Of a stretch of 31,326 bases of DNA, positions 7,147-14,737 are shown one piece after another. The number at the start of each line of letters is the position of its first letter. Position 1 is the stretch's first letter. The stretch comes from F0422 sp003992255. GTDB lineage: Bacteria; Bacillota; Negativicutes; Veillonellales; Veillonellaceae. The stretch is from the NCBI RefSeq assembly GCF_003992255.1, contig NZ_RQVA01000020.1, positions 1 to 31,326 on the forward strand, given 5' to 3'. The notes beneath the pieces were generated by a model. It did no database searches. It was given only the letters and a program-made list of their open reading frames with translations, and was not told the origin of the DNA. A program made the translations under genes and the position numbers.

Positions 7147-9084
7147 TCAATCATGCGATAAATGATTATATCCCTTAGGCTCCACTTTGACCCACTGTCC
7201 ATCGCAATCTACCACGACCTGTGTATTGCCTGCTTTAACATATCCAATGATGGTGAAAGTCTCAGCTGGCAACGCCTCTGCTTTATCAGCTGGAATAGTT
7301 CCCACTAGCTGAAAGTCTTCGCCCCCTGTCCACATAGGAAAGTACGGGCTCATATGATGACTTTCACAATAGGCCTGTACCTCTGGATGGATTGGCAAAG
7401 TACTTTCATCAACATAAATAGTCACCTGCGATGCTTTAGCTATCTCGTTGAGCTCGCTAGACAAGCCGTCGCTGATGTCATTCATAGATGTGGCACCTAA
7501 GTCTCTTGCTATTATACCACATTCCACATGAGGAATGGGGCGTTGATGGACGGATTGACTCACCAGATAGTCCTCGTGGCCCTCCAGCAAACTATGGAGA
7601 CCCACATAAGATAAGCCTAAATAATTTGTGATAAACACAACGTCACCATCTTGAGCACCACTGCGGAGAACACCTTGATTTGTTGGCACATCTCCAAATA
7701 CTGTAGCTGAAATGACAAAAGGGCCTTCCGTCGATACAGTGTCGCCACCGATGATATTCACATCGTAGTCTGCACATATATGGCGCAATCCATTGTAAAC
7801 TTCTTCCACATAGGATGTATCTCTTCCCTTGGGCACTGCAATAGACACCACCATATGACGTGGGGTGCCACCCATCGCTGCTATGTCACTGATATTGGCG
7901 GCCCCTAAACGATACCCTACGTCAAAAGGAGCCGTCGTACTATCACTAAAGTGAATGCCTTCCACCATCATGTCCGTACTAACCAATTGATCCACATCAC
8001 GAGGTGTATCATAGACAGCACAATCATCACCAACGCCGACCTTTACGTATGTAGAATTGTGGATACTGTGTTGTGTTAATTTGTCGATAAGAGAAAATTC
8101 GTCAAGCCTAGGACTCATATTGTTAGATACATTAGAATTACTCTCTATAGTATAGTGTGTATCCTTAGTTGTATCATTCTGTAGTATCGTATCTCTATCG
8201 ATAGTATATTCTAGGTGATTTTCTCGTATGTTATAGGCATTACCCTCGTTATCATTGATATTTTTATTACCATTGGCTTTATTAACATGCATACTTCGAT
8301 TCGATAACACATGGTCTTCGTCTAGCAGTAAATTCCGCAAAAAACGTTCCAAATATTCCGTTGTTCTATACACACCCAGTTTCAAATTTTGATAATTGGC
8401 ACGTACCAAGGCATTCCTAAAATACCACGCATGGTCGGCAAATATATCATTAGTCACCGTAAAACCTAGGGTTCTAAGATGTTTAATGAAAAATACCGCT
8501 GTCGTTCTCGTATTCCCTTCACCGAACACATGAATCTGCCATAATCTGGCAACAAAAGTCGCCAAATGACGAATCGTCTCTGACATATCTATGTTAGCAT
8601 AGGAAAAGTTTTTTTCTTGCTCTATATCATAGAGTAAAGTCGCCCCTAGTTCAGATATACTACCATAGGTCACCGTATCTCCATCGAGAATCCATTCTTT
8701 TTTTGTGATATTGTAATCTCGTATATTGCCCGCATGAGGATAGATGTCTGCAAACAATTGTCTATGAATCGATAAGTACTCGCTAGGTGTAAAACTAAAA
8801 GCTTTTTCTAACAGTATCTCCGATATACGAAGTGATACTATATCCGCCTCTGCCATTCTATCATTTTGATTTGGATAGGATTCATAATAACTTTCCAATA
8901 ATGTATGAACGGCCTGTAAGGACATCTGCCCTTCAATATTCTTCTTTGCTAAGTCTACTAAATACGCAGATGGCGTCAACCCATCGACAGCTTGCAAGCC
9001 AATGGCTGTTTTCCAGACTTGGGCTTTTTCATATTGACTGGCTTCACCTTGACGGATATATTCCTCAAAAGGATCCTTGTGCAT
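7147..9084 (-). CDS. thiL: Fic-domain / thiamine-phosphate kinase (ThiL) fusion, 645 aa
   Basis: One uninterrupted frame encodes two whole proteins. Residues 1-70 resemble the VbhA-like antitoxin domain found in front of many Fic proteins (AIGLQAVDGLTPS). Residues 75-267 are a Fic domain with the motif HVFGEGNTRTT (185-195) and the IRDYNITKKEW and FRNALVRANY stretches of that subfamily. Residues 268-322 are an Asn/Asp-rich linker without recognisable fold. Residues 323-645 are a full-length ThiL, which makes thiamine diphosphate from thiamine phosphate: GVGDDCAVYD, STDMMVEGIHF, GAANISDIAAMGG, GGDTVS, NDISDGL and GGEDF are all present. The start is the ATG at 9084 behind GAGGTGG. The internal ATG at 8118 before ThiL has no visible ribosome binding site. 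Fic activity and the purpose of the fusion are unknown. Confidence 0.9.
   Translation of the reverse strand: MHKDPFEEYIRQGEASQYEKAQVWKTAIGLQAVDGLTPSAYLVDLAKKNIEGQMSLQAVHTLLESYYESYPNQNDRMAEADIVSLRISEILLEKAFSFTPSEYLSIHRQLFADIYPHAGNIRDYNITKKEWILDGDTVTYGSISELGATLLYDIEQEKNFSYANIDMSETIRHLATFVARLWQIHVFGEGNTRTTAVFFIKHLRTLGFTVTNDIFADHAWYFRNALVRANYQNLKLGVYRTTEYLERFLRNLLLDEDHVLSNRSMHVNKANGNKNINDNEGNAYNIRENHLEYTIDRDTILQNDTTKDTHYTIESNSNVSNNMSPRLDEFSLIDKLTQHSIHNSTYVKVGVGDDCAVYDTPRDVDQLVSTDMMVEGIHFSDSTTAPFDVGYRLGAANISDIAAMGGTPRHMVVSIAVPKGRDTSYVEEVYNGLRHICADYDVNIIGGDTVSTEGPFVISATVFGDVPTNQGVLRSGAQDGDVVFITNYLGLSYVGLHSLLEGHEDYLVSQSVHQRPIPHVECGIIARDLGATSMNDISDGLSSELNEIAKASQVTIYVDESTLPIHPEVQAYCESHHMSPYFPMWTGGEDFQLVGTIPADKAEALPAETFTIIGYVKAGNTQVVVDCDGQWVKVEPKGYNHLSHD
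8119..8283 (-). other. Low-complexity linker between Fic and ThiL
   Basis: This stretch codes for residues 268-322, rich in Asn, Asp, Thr and Lys, matching neither the Fic nor the ThiL family. The DNA is very AT-rich and holds four copies of GATAC on the minus strand within 35 bases (8159-8193). It reads like former intergenic DNA that has become coding after loss of the fic stop codon; this origin is inference. Confidence 0.55.
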
Positions 9085-9370
9085 CGTACCACCTCGTTTC
9101 TTATATACAACGTCATTAGCCAATTATCTATTCTCACAGACTAATACAGCAGAACTGTGTATACCTAACTATGAGTATTGTATAACACTTTCACTATACA
9201 TGTTGTTCTTATTGTACCATACTAGCAACTAAAGATAAGATAAATTTATCTAAAATTCTAAACCAATACTCCCTACATTCATTCGATGCATGCCTATATC
9301 CATCACTATCTTTACAATCTTTCTAATAAGACTAGTATATCTTCTATTCCTTAGCATGCTCATCATACTA
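9085..9370. other. Leader and spacer upstream of fic-thiL
   Basis: Together with the terminator that follows, this is the only gene-free stretch above 300 bases. It is AT-rich. Apart from the fic-thiL ribosome binding site (about 9090-9096) and the candidate extended -10 promoter at 9211-9219, I see no ORF, RNA gene, repeat or riboswitch fold. The transcript leader from that promoter to the ATG would be about 120 bases. Confidence 0.5.
9211..9219 (-). promoter_or_regulatory. Candidate extended -10 promoter for fic-thiL
   Basis: The minus strand reads TATGGTACAAT, a TG-N extended -10 with one change from TATAAT. No good -35 is present. The same TGGTAYAAT form recurs upstream of priA and of the amidase gene, which raises confidence a little. 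Confidence 0.45.
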
Positions 9371-9401
9371 TATAAAACAAAGGGACCCTTATCAGGTCCC
9401 T
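9371..9401 (-). terminator. Terminator of the ABC transporter operon
   Basis: A 7-bp GC-rich stem (9381-9387 with 9395-9401) with a seven-base loop is followed on the minus strand by TTGTTTTATA. It lies about 30 bases after the stop codon of the ATPase gene. Confidence 0.8.
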
Positions 9402-9432
9402 CTATCATTGGATAGTGCTTAACTATATGACA

Positions 9433-10161
9433 CTACCGCGTCATTTCAATCAATTGTTTCACATACTCATTACTAGGATAGTTCTTAACTTCTTCTATAG
9501 TTCCGTATTGTTGTATCTTTCCTTCGTGCATGACAAGGATATGAGTCCCTAGCTTAAATGCTTCATGCATGTCATGGGTGATAAACACAATCGTACAATC
9601 CGTTTGTTTATGAATCTGTTTCAAATCTTCTTGCAGTTGGTACCTCGTAATGGAGTCCACCGCTCCGAATGGTTCGTCCATGAGCAATATCTTTGGCGAG
9701 TTTGCATAGGCTCTAGCAATACCTACTCGTTGTTGTTGTCCACCCGATAGTTCCTTGGGATACTTTCCCTTACTATCCAATGGAAGTCCAACTAATGAAA
9801 GCATTCGATTGACAATGCTATCCACTTCTTCTTTCGGTAGACCATCTAGTTTTGGTACATACCCAATATTACCCGCTACCGTCATATGTGGGAATAATCC
9901 ATCTCCTTGAATGGCATATCCTATCTTTCTCCGCAAAGAGATAATATCCTGATCGATAACTCGTATTCCATTGATGGTAATATCTCCTTCATCGGGTACA
10001 ATTAATCCATTAATCATTTTTAAGAGCGTTGTTTTACCTGATCCTGAGGTACCTACAATGCAAAGAAAGTCCCCTTCATTGATGGTAAGATTGAAATTTC
10101 TCACCACCCATTTGCCTTGATAGGATTTTCCAATATTCTTATACTCTATAATTTGATTCAT
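9433..10161 (-). CDS. OpuCA/EgtV-like ABC transporter ATPase, 242 aa
   Basis: Cytosolic ATP-binding subunit of an importer in the glycine-betaine/proline family. Walker A GTSGSGKTT (about 37-45), Q-loop in YAIQGDGLFPHMTV, signature LSGGQQQR, Walker B ILLMDEPFGAVD and the switch His in VFITHDMHEAF are intact. The protein stops right after the nucleotide-binding domain and lacks the C-terminal CBS domains that sense osmotic strength in OpuCA. Its ATG follows the stop of the permease gene without a gap (TAGATG), so the two are translationally coupled. The missing CBS pair argues against a simple osmoregulated betaine porter; ergothioneine-type (EgtV) is an alternative. Confidence 0.92.
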   Translation of the reverse strand: MNQIIEYKNIGKSYQGKWVVRNFNLTINEGDFLCIVGTSGSGKTTLLKMINGLIVPDEGDITINGIRVIDQDIISLRRKIGYAIQGDGLFPHMTVAGNIGYVPKLDGLPKEEVDSIVNRMLSLVGLPLDSKGKYPKELSGGQQQRVGIARAYANSPKILLMDEPFGAVDSITRYQLQEDLKQIHKQTDCTIVFITHDMHEAFKLGTHILVMHEGKIQQYGTIEEVKNYPSNEYVKQLIEMTR

Positions 10162-11703
10162 CTATTTCATCACCAATCCTTTAGATTGCAAAAATTCCTT
10201 CGCCACTTGTTTCGGATCTTCCTTATCAATTTCTACTTTTTTATTTAACTGTGCCATGGTACTTTCATCTAAGATACCATCTAAACGATGTAAAACAGCT
10301 TCTAGTTCAGGATGTTTCTGTAACGTTTCCTCACGAACGACCATGCCTGCCATATAACTTGGATACAAGTTTCGATCATCCTCTAAGACTACAACCCGTG
10401 GATTAGACAGCTGACCATCTGTCGTAAACACAGTCATCGCATCAATTTTCTTATCAAACAAGGCTTGATATTTTAATCCATTGTCCATATCTACCTCTTT
10501 TTTGAAGTGATAATTATAGGCGTTAGCTAACGCTTTATAACCATCTTCCCGTTCAAAGAAATCATATTCTGCACCAAATGTTAGCTGTCCAGCATACTTC
10601 GCCAAGTCTGTAAATGTTTTAATACCGTATTCCTTCGCTAAATCTGCTCGGATGCCAATGCTATAGGTATCATTAAATCCAAACATGCCTTTCCACAAAA
10701 AGTGATACTTATCCTTGTATTCTGCTGTTAACATCGAAAACTTATCATTCTTATACTCGTCCTGATGTTTCAAAACAACTTGCCAAGATGTGCCAGTGTA
10801 CTCTGGATACATATCAAAATCACCACGAACCATACCCAGATGAATATTAGATGTACCACCGCCTACACCGTGGGTATACTCTACTTTTAGGTTCGTATCT
10901 ACCTCAATGAGAGTACCCACAATTTCCGCCAAGATGTATCCTTCTGATACGGGTTTTGATGCAATATGTATCGTATCATGTTTGCTATATTGTTGCAGTC
11001 CAAAAGCACTCCCCATAACAATCAATAAAACCCCCACTGCATAGCCCATTCTTTTATTGACTACTGTATGGATCCTATGTTGCTCCACTAATTTGCCAAT
11101 GGCACCTAAAATGCGGTCTATCACTAGTGCTAATAGTGCAATCAAAATCCCACCGATCCAAATCAATACTTCATTATTCGTCGTAATGCCACGATAGATG
11201 GCAACACCTAATCCACCTGCACCTACAAAGGATGCAATACCAGCTAATGCAATCGTCATAGTCACCATATTCATAATAGATGAATGAATTACAGGAAATG
11301 CTAATGGCAACTGAATCTTCCATAAAATTTGACTATCAGTACTCCCCATAGCCCGACTGGCCTCAATAATCTTTGAGTCAATGGTGGTAATCCCTACATA
11401 GGTACCACGAACAATGGGTAAGAGGGCATATATAATAAGTGCAATGATAGCCGTCGTATTCCCCACCCCTGTGAAAGAAATGAGAAACCCTAACAGAGCT
11501 ATAGACGGTATCGTATAAGCAATATTCACCACAGATATCACCGAATTTGCCATTTTCTCGTTTTGTGATATCCATATTCCAATTGCAAGACCTACAATAG
11601 TAGCAATGATAACGGATATAAATGTAATTCCTATATGTTCTATTAATAACTGCACATAAAATGATGAATTGTTTCCTAACTCTTCTACTATTTTTTGTAT
11701 CAT
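10162..11703 (-). CDS. Fused ABC permease / substrate-binding protein (OpuC/EgtU type), 513 aa
   Basis: Membrane subunit of the importer, with the binding protein attached. Residues about 1-210 are a BPD_transp_1 permease with several hydrophobic segments and an EAA-loop-like stretch EASRAMGSTDSQILWKIQLP. A further membrane segment near 218-238 (AVGVLLIVMGSAFGL) anchors the C-terminal OpuAC/ProX-type binding domain (about 247-513), with HGVGGGTSNIHLGMVRGD and MYPEYTGT typical of quaternary-amine binders. The ATG at 11703 is chosen over the TTG three bases earlier because AAGGAGG lies five bases before it. This permease-binding protein fusion plus a CBS-less ATPase is the layout of EgtUV and related systems; the substrate cannot be fixed from sequence alone. 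Confidence 0.9.
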   Translation of the reverse strand: MIQKIVEELGNNSSFYVQLLIEHIGITFISVIIATIVGLAIGIWISQNEKMANSVISVVNIAYTIPSIALLGFLISFTGVGNTTAIIALIIYALLPIVRGTYVGITTIDSKIIEASRAMGSTDSQILWKIQLPLAFPVIHSSIMNMVTMTIALAGIASFVGAGGLGVAIYRGITTNNEVLIWIGGILIALLALVIDRILGAIGKLVEQHRIHTVVNKRMGYAVGVLLIVMGSAFGLQQYSKHDTIHIASKPVSEGYILAEIVGTLIEVDTNLKVEYTHGVGGGTSNIHLGMVRGDFDMYPEYTGTSWQVVLKHQDEYKNDKFSMLTAEYKDKYHFLWKGMFGFNDTYSIGIRADLAKEYGIKTFTDLAKYAGQLTFGAEYDFFEREDGYKALANAYNYHFKKEVDMDNGLKYQALFDKKIDAMTVFTTDGQLSNPRVVVLEDDRNLYPSYMAGMVVREETLQKHPELEAVLHRLDGILDESTMAQLNKKVEIDKEDPKQVAKEFLQSKGLVMK

Positions 11704-11770
11704 CAAGTCCTCCTTTCCTACAGTATCTTTGCAGGTATAATATCATAGTAAACTAACATGAATTTAGTGT

Positions 11771-11810
11771 ATAAAAATGTTGGAGGCACTTCACTAAGAG
11801 GCCCCCAACA
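11771..11810 (-). terminator. Terminator after the GerMN lipoprotein gene
   Basis: A 10-bp stem with one wobble pair (11778-11787 with 11801-11810) is followed on the minus strand by TTTTTATA. It begins six bases past the stop codon of the lipoprotein gene. Its arms contain the words TGTTGG and CCAACA, as does the hairpin near 31264. Confidence 0.85.
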
Positions 11811-11816
11811 TACAAC

Positions 11817-12371
11817 TTAATCTTTTACTATTTTGTCTTTCATTTGTTTTAATGGATGCGTTAAGTCAATATCACCATAGGTCGGTAAGGTTACACCTTT
11901 TACCTTTACATAAACTTTATGTACACCATCAAATTCCACCGCTGTATTTACAATAGATGCAATACGCAATGTGGCTGTTAAACCAGTAGCATCTTGTAAA
12001 AAGTCATCATTCAATACTACGGTCACTGTATCATCATGCTTTGCCGTTTCTACTACTTTTGTTCCTTTAGCAAACACCGGGTACTCCGCACGACCATCTT
12101 GTTCAATCATCAAGTTAATAGCATCTTTTACCGTTTTACGATTTGCATCAATTGTCAATGGCTGTGGCATAACACCCTTTCCATCTTGTCGTGGTACATA
12201 TACCATTATTTTTGTCATTGCTTCTTGTGCATTATTAGTTTGCCCTTGACTCGCTGCTTGTTGCGTTTGTTTTCCCAAGTCCACTTTAACATCCTGGGAA
12301 TTACACCCAGCTAAAGCGATTATACATATGCTCATCATGGCAATTAAGCTATTACGCAATGATTGTTTCAT
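11817..12371 (-). CDS. GerMN-domain lipoprotein, 184 aa
   Basis: Exported lipoprotein: a short positive N-terminus, a hydrophobic core and the lipobox LAGC with the lipidated Cys at residue 23. After a Gln/Asn/Ala-rich spacer, residues about 55-180 form a GerMN (sporulation/germination GerM) domain, recognisable by the YVPRQDGKGV start, TVKDAINLMIEQ, VVLNDDFL and AVEFDGVHKVYVKV. The domain also occurs in non-sporulating bacteria, usually beside cell-wall hydrolases, and its ligand is not established. GGAGG sits eight bases before the ATG at 12371. It starts 4 bases after the amidase stop, so the two are almost surely co-transcribed and may act together on peptidoglycan. Confidence 0.88.
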   Translation of the reverse strand: MKQSLRNSLIAMMSICIIALAGCNSQDVKVDLGKQTQQAASQGQTNNAQEAMTKIMVYVPRQDGKGVMPQPLTIDANRKTVKDAINLMIEQDGRAEYPVFAKGTKVVETAKHDDTVTVVLNDDFLQDATGLTATLRIASIVNTAVEFDGVHKVYVKVKGVTLPTYGDIDLTHPLKQMKDKIVKD

Positions 12372-12375
12372 GACA

Positions 12376-13611
12376 TTAACCTCCAAAATACGCTTCCAAA
12401 CCGTTTGCTATTTCATTAGCAAACTGTTGACGTGTATTCGCTTCTTTCAGATGTGCTTCCTCAGTAGGATTAGAAATGAACCCTAATTCTACTAAAATAG
12501 AAGGCATCAAAGAATGACGTAATACATATAAATTTCCAGGTTGAATACCTCTGTCTCCATTGAATCCACTATGGTTAGCTATTTGTCGTTGCACTGATGA
12601 AGCTAATTTTTTTGATTGTTCAGATCCATCAAAATAATACGTAGCTATACCACCTACATTAGGATTCGAAAATGAATTGATATGGACACTGATAAATGCA
12701 TCTGCTTGGTTCACATTAGCTACATCCACACGAGCTTGCAACTCATCAACACCACTAGCATGAGGTCCATAGACATCCACATCTGTAGTCCGTGTTAACA
12801 CTACTTTAGCACCTTTTGCTTCTAAAACAGATTTTAAATATTCTGAAATAGGTAATGTAACCTGCTTTTCTTGCAACCCTGTAGGTCCAATAGCACCTGG
12901 ATCACTACCACCATGACCAGGGTCAAGGACAATAATTTTACCACTAATACCACCAGATGTACGATAGTTAACACTTGTTGGCTTAGCTGGTTGTGGTTGC
13001 GCTGGTGCAGAATTCACTATAGGAGGAGCTACCTTTGCCTGTATATTTGATTTCACAGGTTCTGGCTTTGTAGCCGGTTTAGGTGCAGCCTTAGCTGTAG
13101 TAGCCTTTTCCTTCGACTCTGAAGCGGGCTTTGCTACTGGTGCAACTACAACTGGTTTTTTACCATAGTAATTTTCTCTAGGAGCCATACCCTTTTGTTG
13201 AATATCTACTACCATACGATATGGTTTATTATTGACTGTATCTTTTTTTAATGTAAACACTTTTAAATCTGCTACATCAATAGGTTTTGGTGTTTCAATA
13301 GTTACTACCGTATCTGATCCTTTTTGTACTAAACTTGCTGTTTTAGCGATTCCATCATCCATTGTGACAGATGTAGGTGCTCCTGCAATAACAGCATTTT
13401 TTAACGTTAATGTAGTAGAAGTTCCGCTGGCACTAATAGAAGCATTCGCATGTACTGGACTAGATAAACTAAATACCATTCTAACAAATGGTATGGGTGC
13501 ATCATTTCTAGTCACCCAATGAAAATCTGTCACATTAGCAGCACGAGTTCCCCCAAAGACTATTGGTAAGACGAACATTAACATTCCTAGCAAAGTAAAT
13601 AACTTACGCAA
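12376..13611 (-). CDS. AMIN-domain N-acetylmuramoyl-L-alanine amidase, 411 aa
   Basis: Exported zinc amidase (AmiC-like) that cuts the bond between the stem peptide and N-acetylmuramic acid. An N-terminal signal peptide (cleavage probably after GGTRA) is followed by an AMIN domain (about 28-125), a Pro/Ala/Lys linker, and Amidase_3 (about 227-409) with LDPGHGGSDPGA, the Glu in LQEKQVTL, SVHINSF and LVELGFISNPTE, covering the zinc His/Glu residues. The start is judged to be the TTG at 13611 because GGAGTGA lies seven bases before it; the GTG at 13620 overlaps this site. AMIN domains target amidases in diderm cells, which fits Negativicutes. It is first in a two-gene operon with the GerMN lipoprotein. 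Confidence 0.93.
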   Translation of the reverse strand: MRKLFTLLGMLMFVLPIVFGGTRAANVTDFHWVTRNDAPIPFVRMVFSLSSPVHANASISASGTSTTLTLKNAVIAGAPTSVTMDDGIAKTASLVQKGSDTVVTIETPKPIDVADLKVFTLKKDTVNNKPYRMVVDIQQKGMAPRENYYGKKPVVVAPVAKPASESKEKATTAKAAPKPATKPEPVKSNIQAKVAPPIVNSAPAQPQPAKPTSVNYRTSGGISGKIIVLDPGHGGSDPGAIGPTGLQEKQVTLPISEYLKSVLEAKGAKVVLTRTTDVDVYGPHASGVDELQARVDVANVNQADAFISVHINSFSNPNVGGIATYYFDGSEQSKKLASSVQRQIANHSGFNGDRGIQPGNLYVLRHSLMPSILVELGFISNPTEEAHLKEANTRQQFANEIANGLEAYFGG

Positions 13612-13665
13612 ATATATCACTCCAATCTATGTTGCTTTGGATAATTTCCTTTAGACAGTATCTTA

Positions 13666-13674
13666 ATTATACCA
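13666..13674 (-). promoter_or_regulatory. Extended -10 promoter of the amidase-GerMN operon
   Basis: The minus strand reads TATGGTATAAT, a perfect TATAAT with the TG-N extension; no convincing -35. The predicted transcript would begin near 13659, about 48 bases before the amidase start. Confidence 0.6.
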
Positions 13675-13711
13675 TACTTTAGGAAATGATTCATGAATAT
13701 ATTGTGAAGGA

Positions 13712-14641
13712 TTATCGTTCTGTGCGAACATCGTAGTCTTTACCATCTGTTCTAATAGTAACAGTTCCCATTGTATCTGTACGATATATCTCTACATTTT
13801 CTTTTGAAAGTCGTTCCAAAGCCTTTGCACCAGGATGTCCATAAGAGTTATGTAATCCAGCAGAAATAACGGCTATTTCTGGACGTATTGAGCGAATAAA
13901 ATCTTTTTCACTAGATCCATTGCTTCCGTGATGCCCCACTTTCAATACTTTACTCGACATTTTTGTATTTTGTTCTTTAATTAATCGCGCTTCTTCTTCT
14001 TTCTCAGCATCACCCGTCATAAGCATAGAAAATTTACCAAATGTTAGTTTTCCTACAATAGAGTTATTATTTTGATGCACATGTCCTTTGGAATCTCCCA
14101 GAACTTCTCCTTTCCATGGAGCAAACACGTCAAAGTACGCTCCATTACCAAGATCTAATCGATCACCTTTTTGTAACACTTCTCGATGAATTTTTTTAGT
14201 TTCTATAATTTTTAAATACGTTCTGTAGGTTCCACTATCGATTTCAATGCCATTATCATAGACATGTTTAATAGGGAATTCCTTAGCAATCGCATAAAAG
14301 CCTCCAATATGATCTGCATGGGGATGCGTTAAGATTATATTTTCCAACTCTTTTACACCATATTTTTTTAATAAAGCAACGACTTGTGGGCGGTGTTCTA
14401 TATCTCCTGTATCAATCATCGTAAATGAATCCCCAACTTGAATTAAGATAGCATCACCTTGCCCTATGTCTAAGACATGAACTTTCATAGTCCCGGATGC
14501 TTCTTTTGTTCCTTGCGTGGACTCAACCTTTGTTGAACTGGCATTGGCCATCGATATATCTGAACTACATCCTAATATCGATAGTAAGGTGATGAATAGA
14601 GTCCCCAGTATAAGCAGATATTTATATATATTTCGTTTCAT
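13712..14641 (-). CDS. ComEC-like metallo-beta-lactamase-fold lipoprotein, 309 aa
   Basis: Exported lipoprotein with a hydrophobic leader and lipobox ILGC (Cys25), then a metallo-beta-lactamase domain like the C-terminal domain of the DNA-uptake protein ComEC. Metal-binding motif THPHADHIGG, GDAEKEEE and HHGSNGSS are present, as is the early DIGQGDAILIQ hallmark of the ComEC/Rec2 hydrolase group. There is no competence membrane domain, so this is the separate form seen in many Firmicutes, whose substrate is not known; a nuclease or phosphodiesterase role at the cell surface is plausible. It sits between the NAD(P)HX repair gene and the cell-wall genes with gaps near 100 bases on both sides, suggesting its own transcript. 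Confidence 0.88.
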   Translation of the reverse strand: MKRNIYKYLLILGTLFITLLSILGCSSDISMANASSTKVESTQGTKEASGTMKVHVLDIGQGDAILIQVGDSFTMIDTGDIEHRPQVVALLKKYGVKELENIILTHPHADHIGGFYAIAKEFPIKHVYDNGIEIDSGTYRTYLKIIETKKIHREVLQKGDRLDLGNGAYFDVFAPWKGEVLGDSKGHVHQNNNSIVGKLTFGKFSMLMTGDAEKEEEARLIKEQNTKMSSKVLKVGHHGSNGSSEKDFIRSIRPEIAVISAGLHNSYGHPGAKALERLSKENVEIYRTDTMGTVTIRTDGKDYDVRTER

Positions 14642-14669
14642 CTATAGTCTCTTTCCAACTCAATAACTT

Positions 14670-14689
14670 ATATACTTAAACAAGTATAT
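14670..14689. repeat. Short AT-rich inverted repeat upstream of the ComEC-like gene
   Basis: ATATACTT and AAGTATAT form a perfect 8-bp inverted repeat around a four-base centre, about 28 bases before the ATG at 14641. It has no T-run on either strand, so a protein binding site is as likely as a hairpin. Confidence 0.4.
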
Positions 14690-14737
14690 TTCATCTATAG
14701 AACTAGGACAGGTAGAATATTACTACTGTTTCTGATT

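Noticed and set aside
7511..7519. TGGTATAAT on the minus strand inside the ThiL part, a possible internal promoter for tsaE
   Set aside because: It lies in conserved coding sequence about 470 bases before tsaE, with no -35; chance occurrence in AT-rich DNA is more likely.
8116..8118. Internal ATG giving a stand-alone ThiL
   Set aside because: No Shine-Dalgarno sequence lies before it, while almost every other gene here has a strong one, so I annotate the fusion; reinitiation remains possible.
11378..11746. 122-codon minus-strand frame overlapping the permease start
   Set aside because: It is out of frame with the clear permease gene, rich in Cys/Tyr/Arg in an unlikely pattern, and has no ribosome binding site of its own.
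11737..11765. TATTAT box before the ABC transporter operon as promoter
   Set aside because: No -35 resembling TTGACA at 16-18 bases and no TG extension; I cannot place this promoter.
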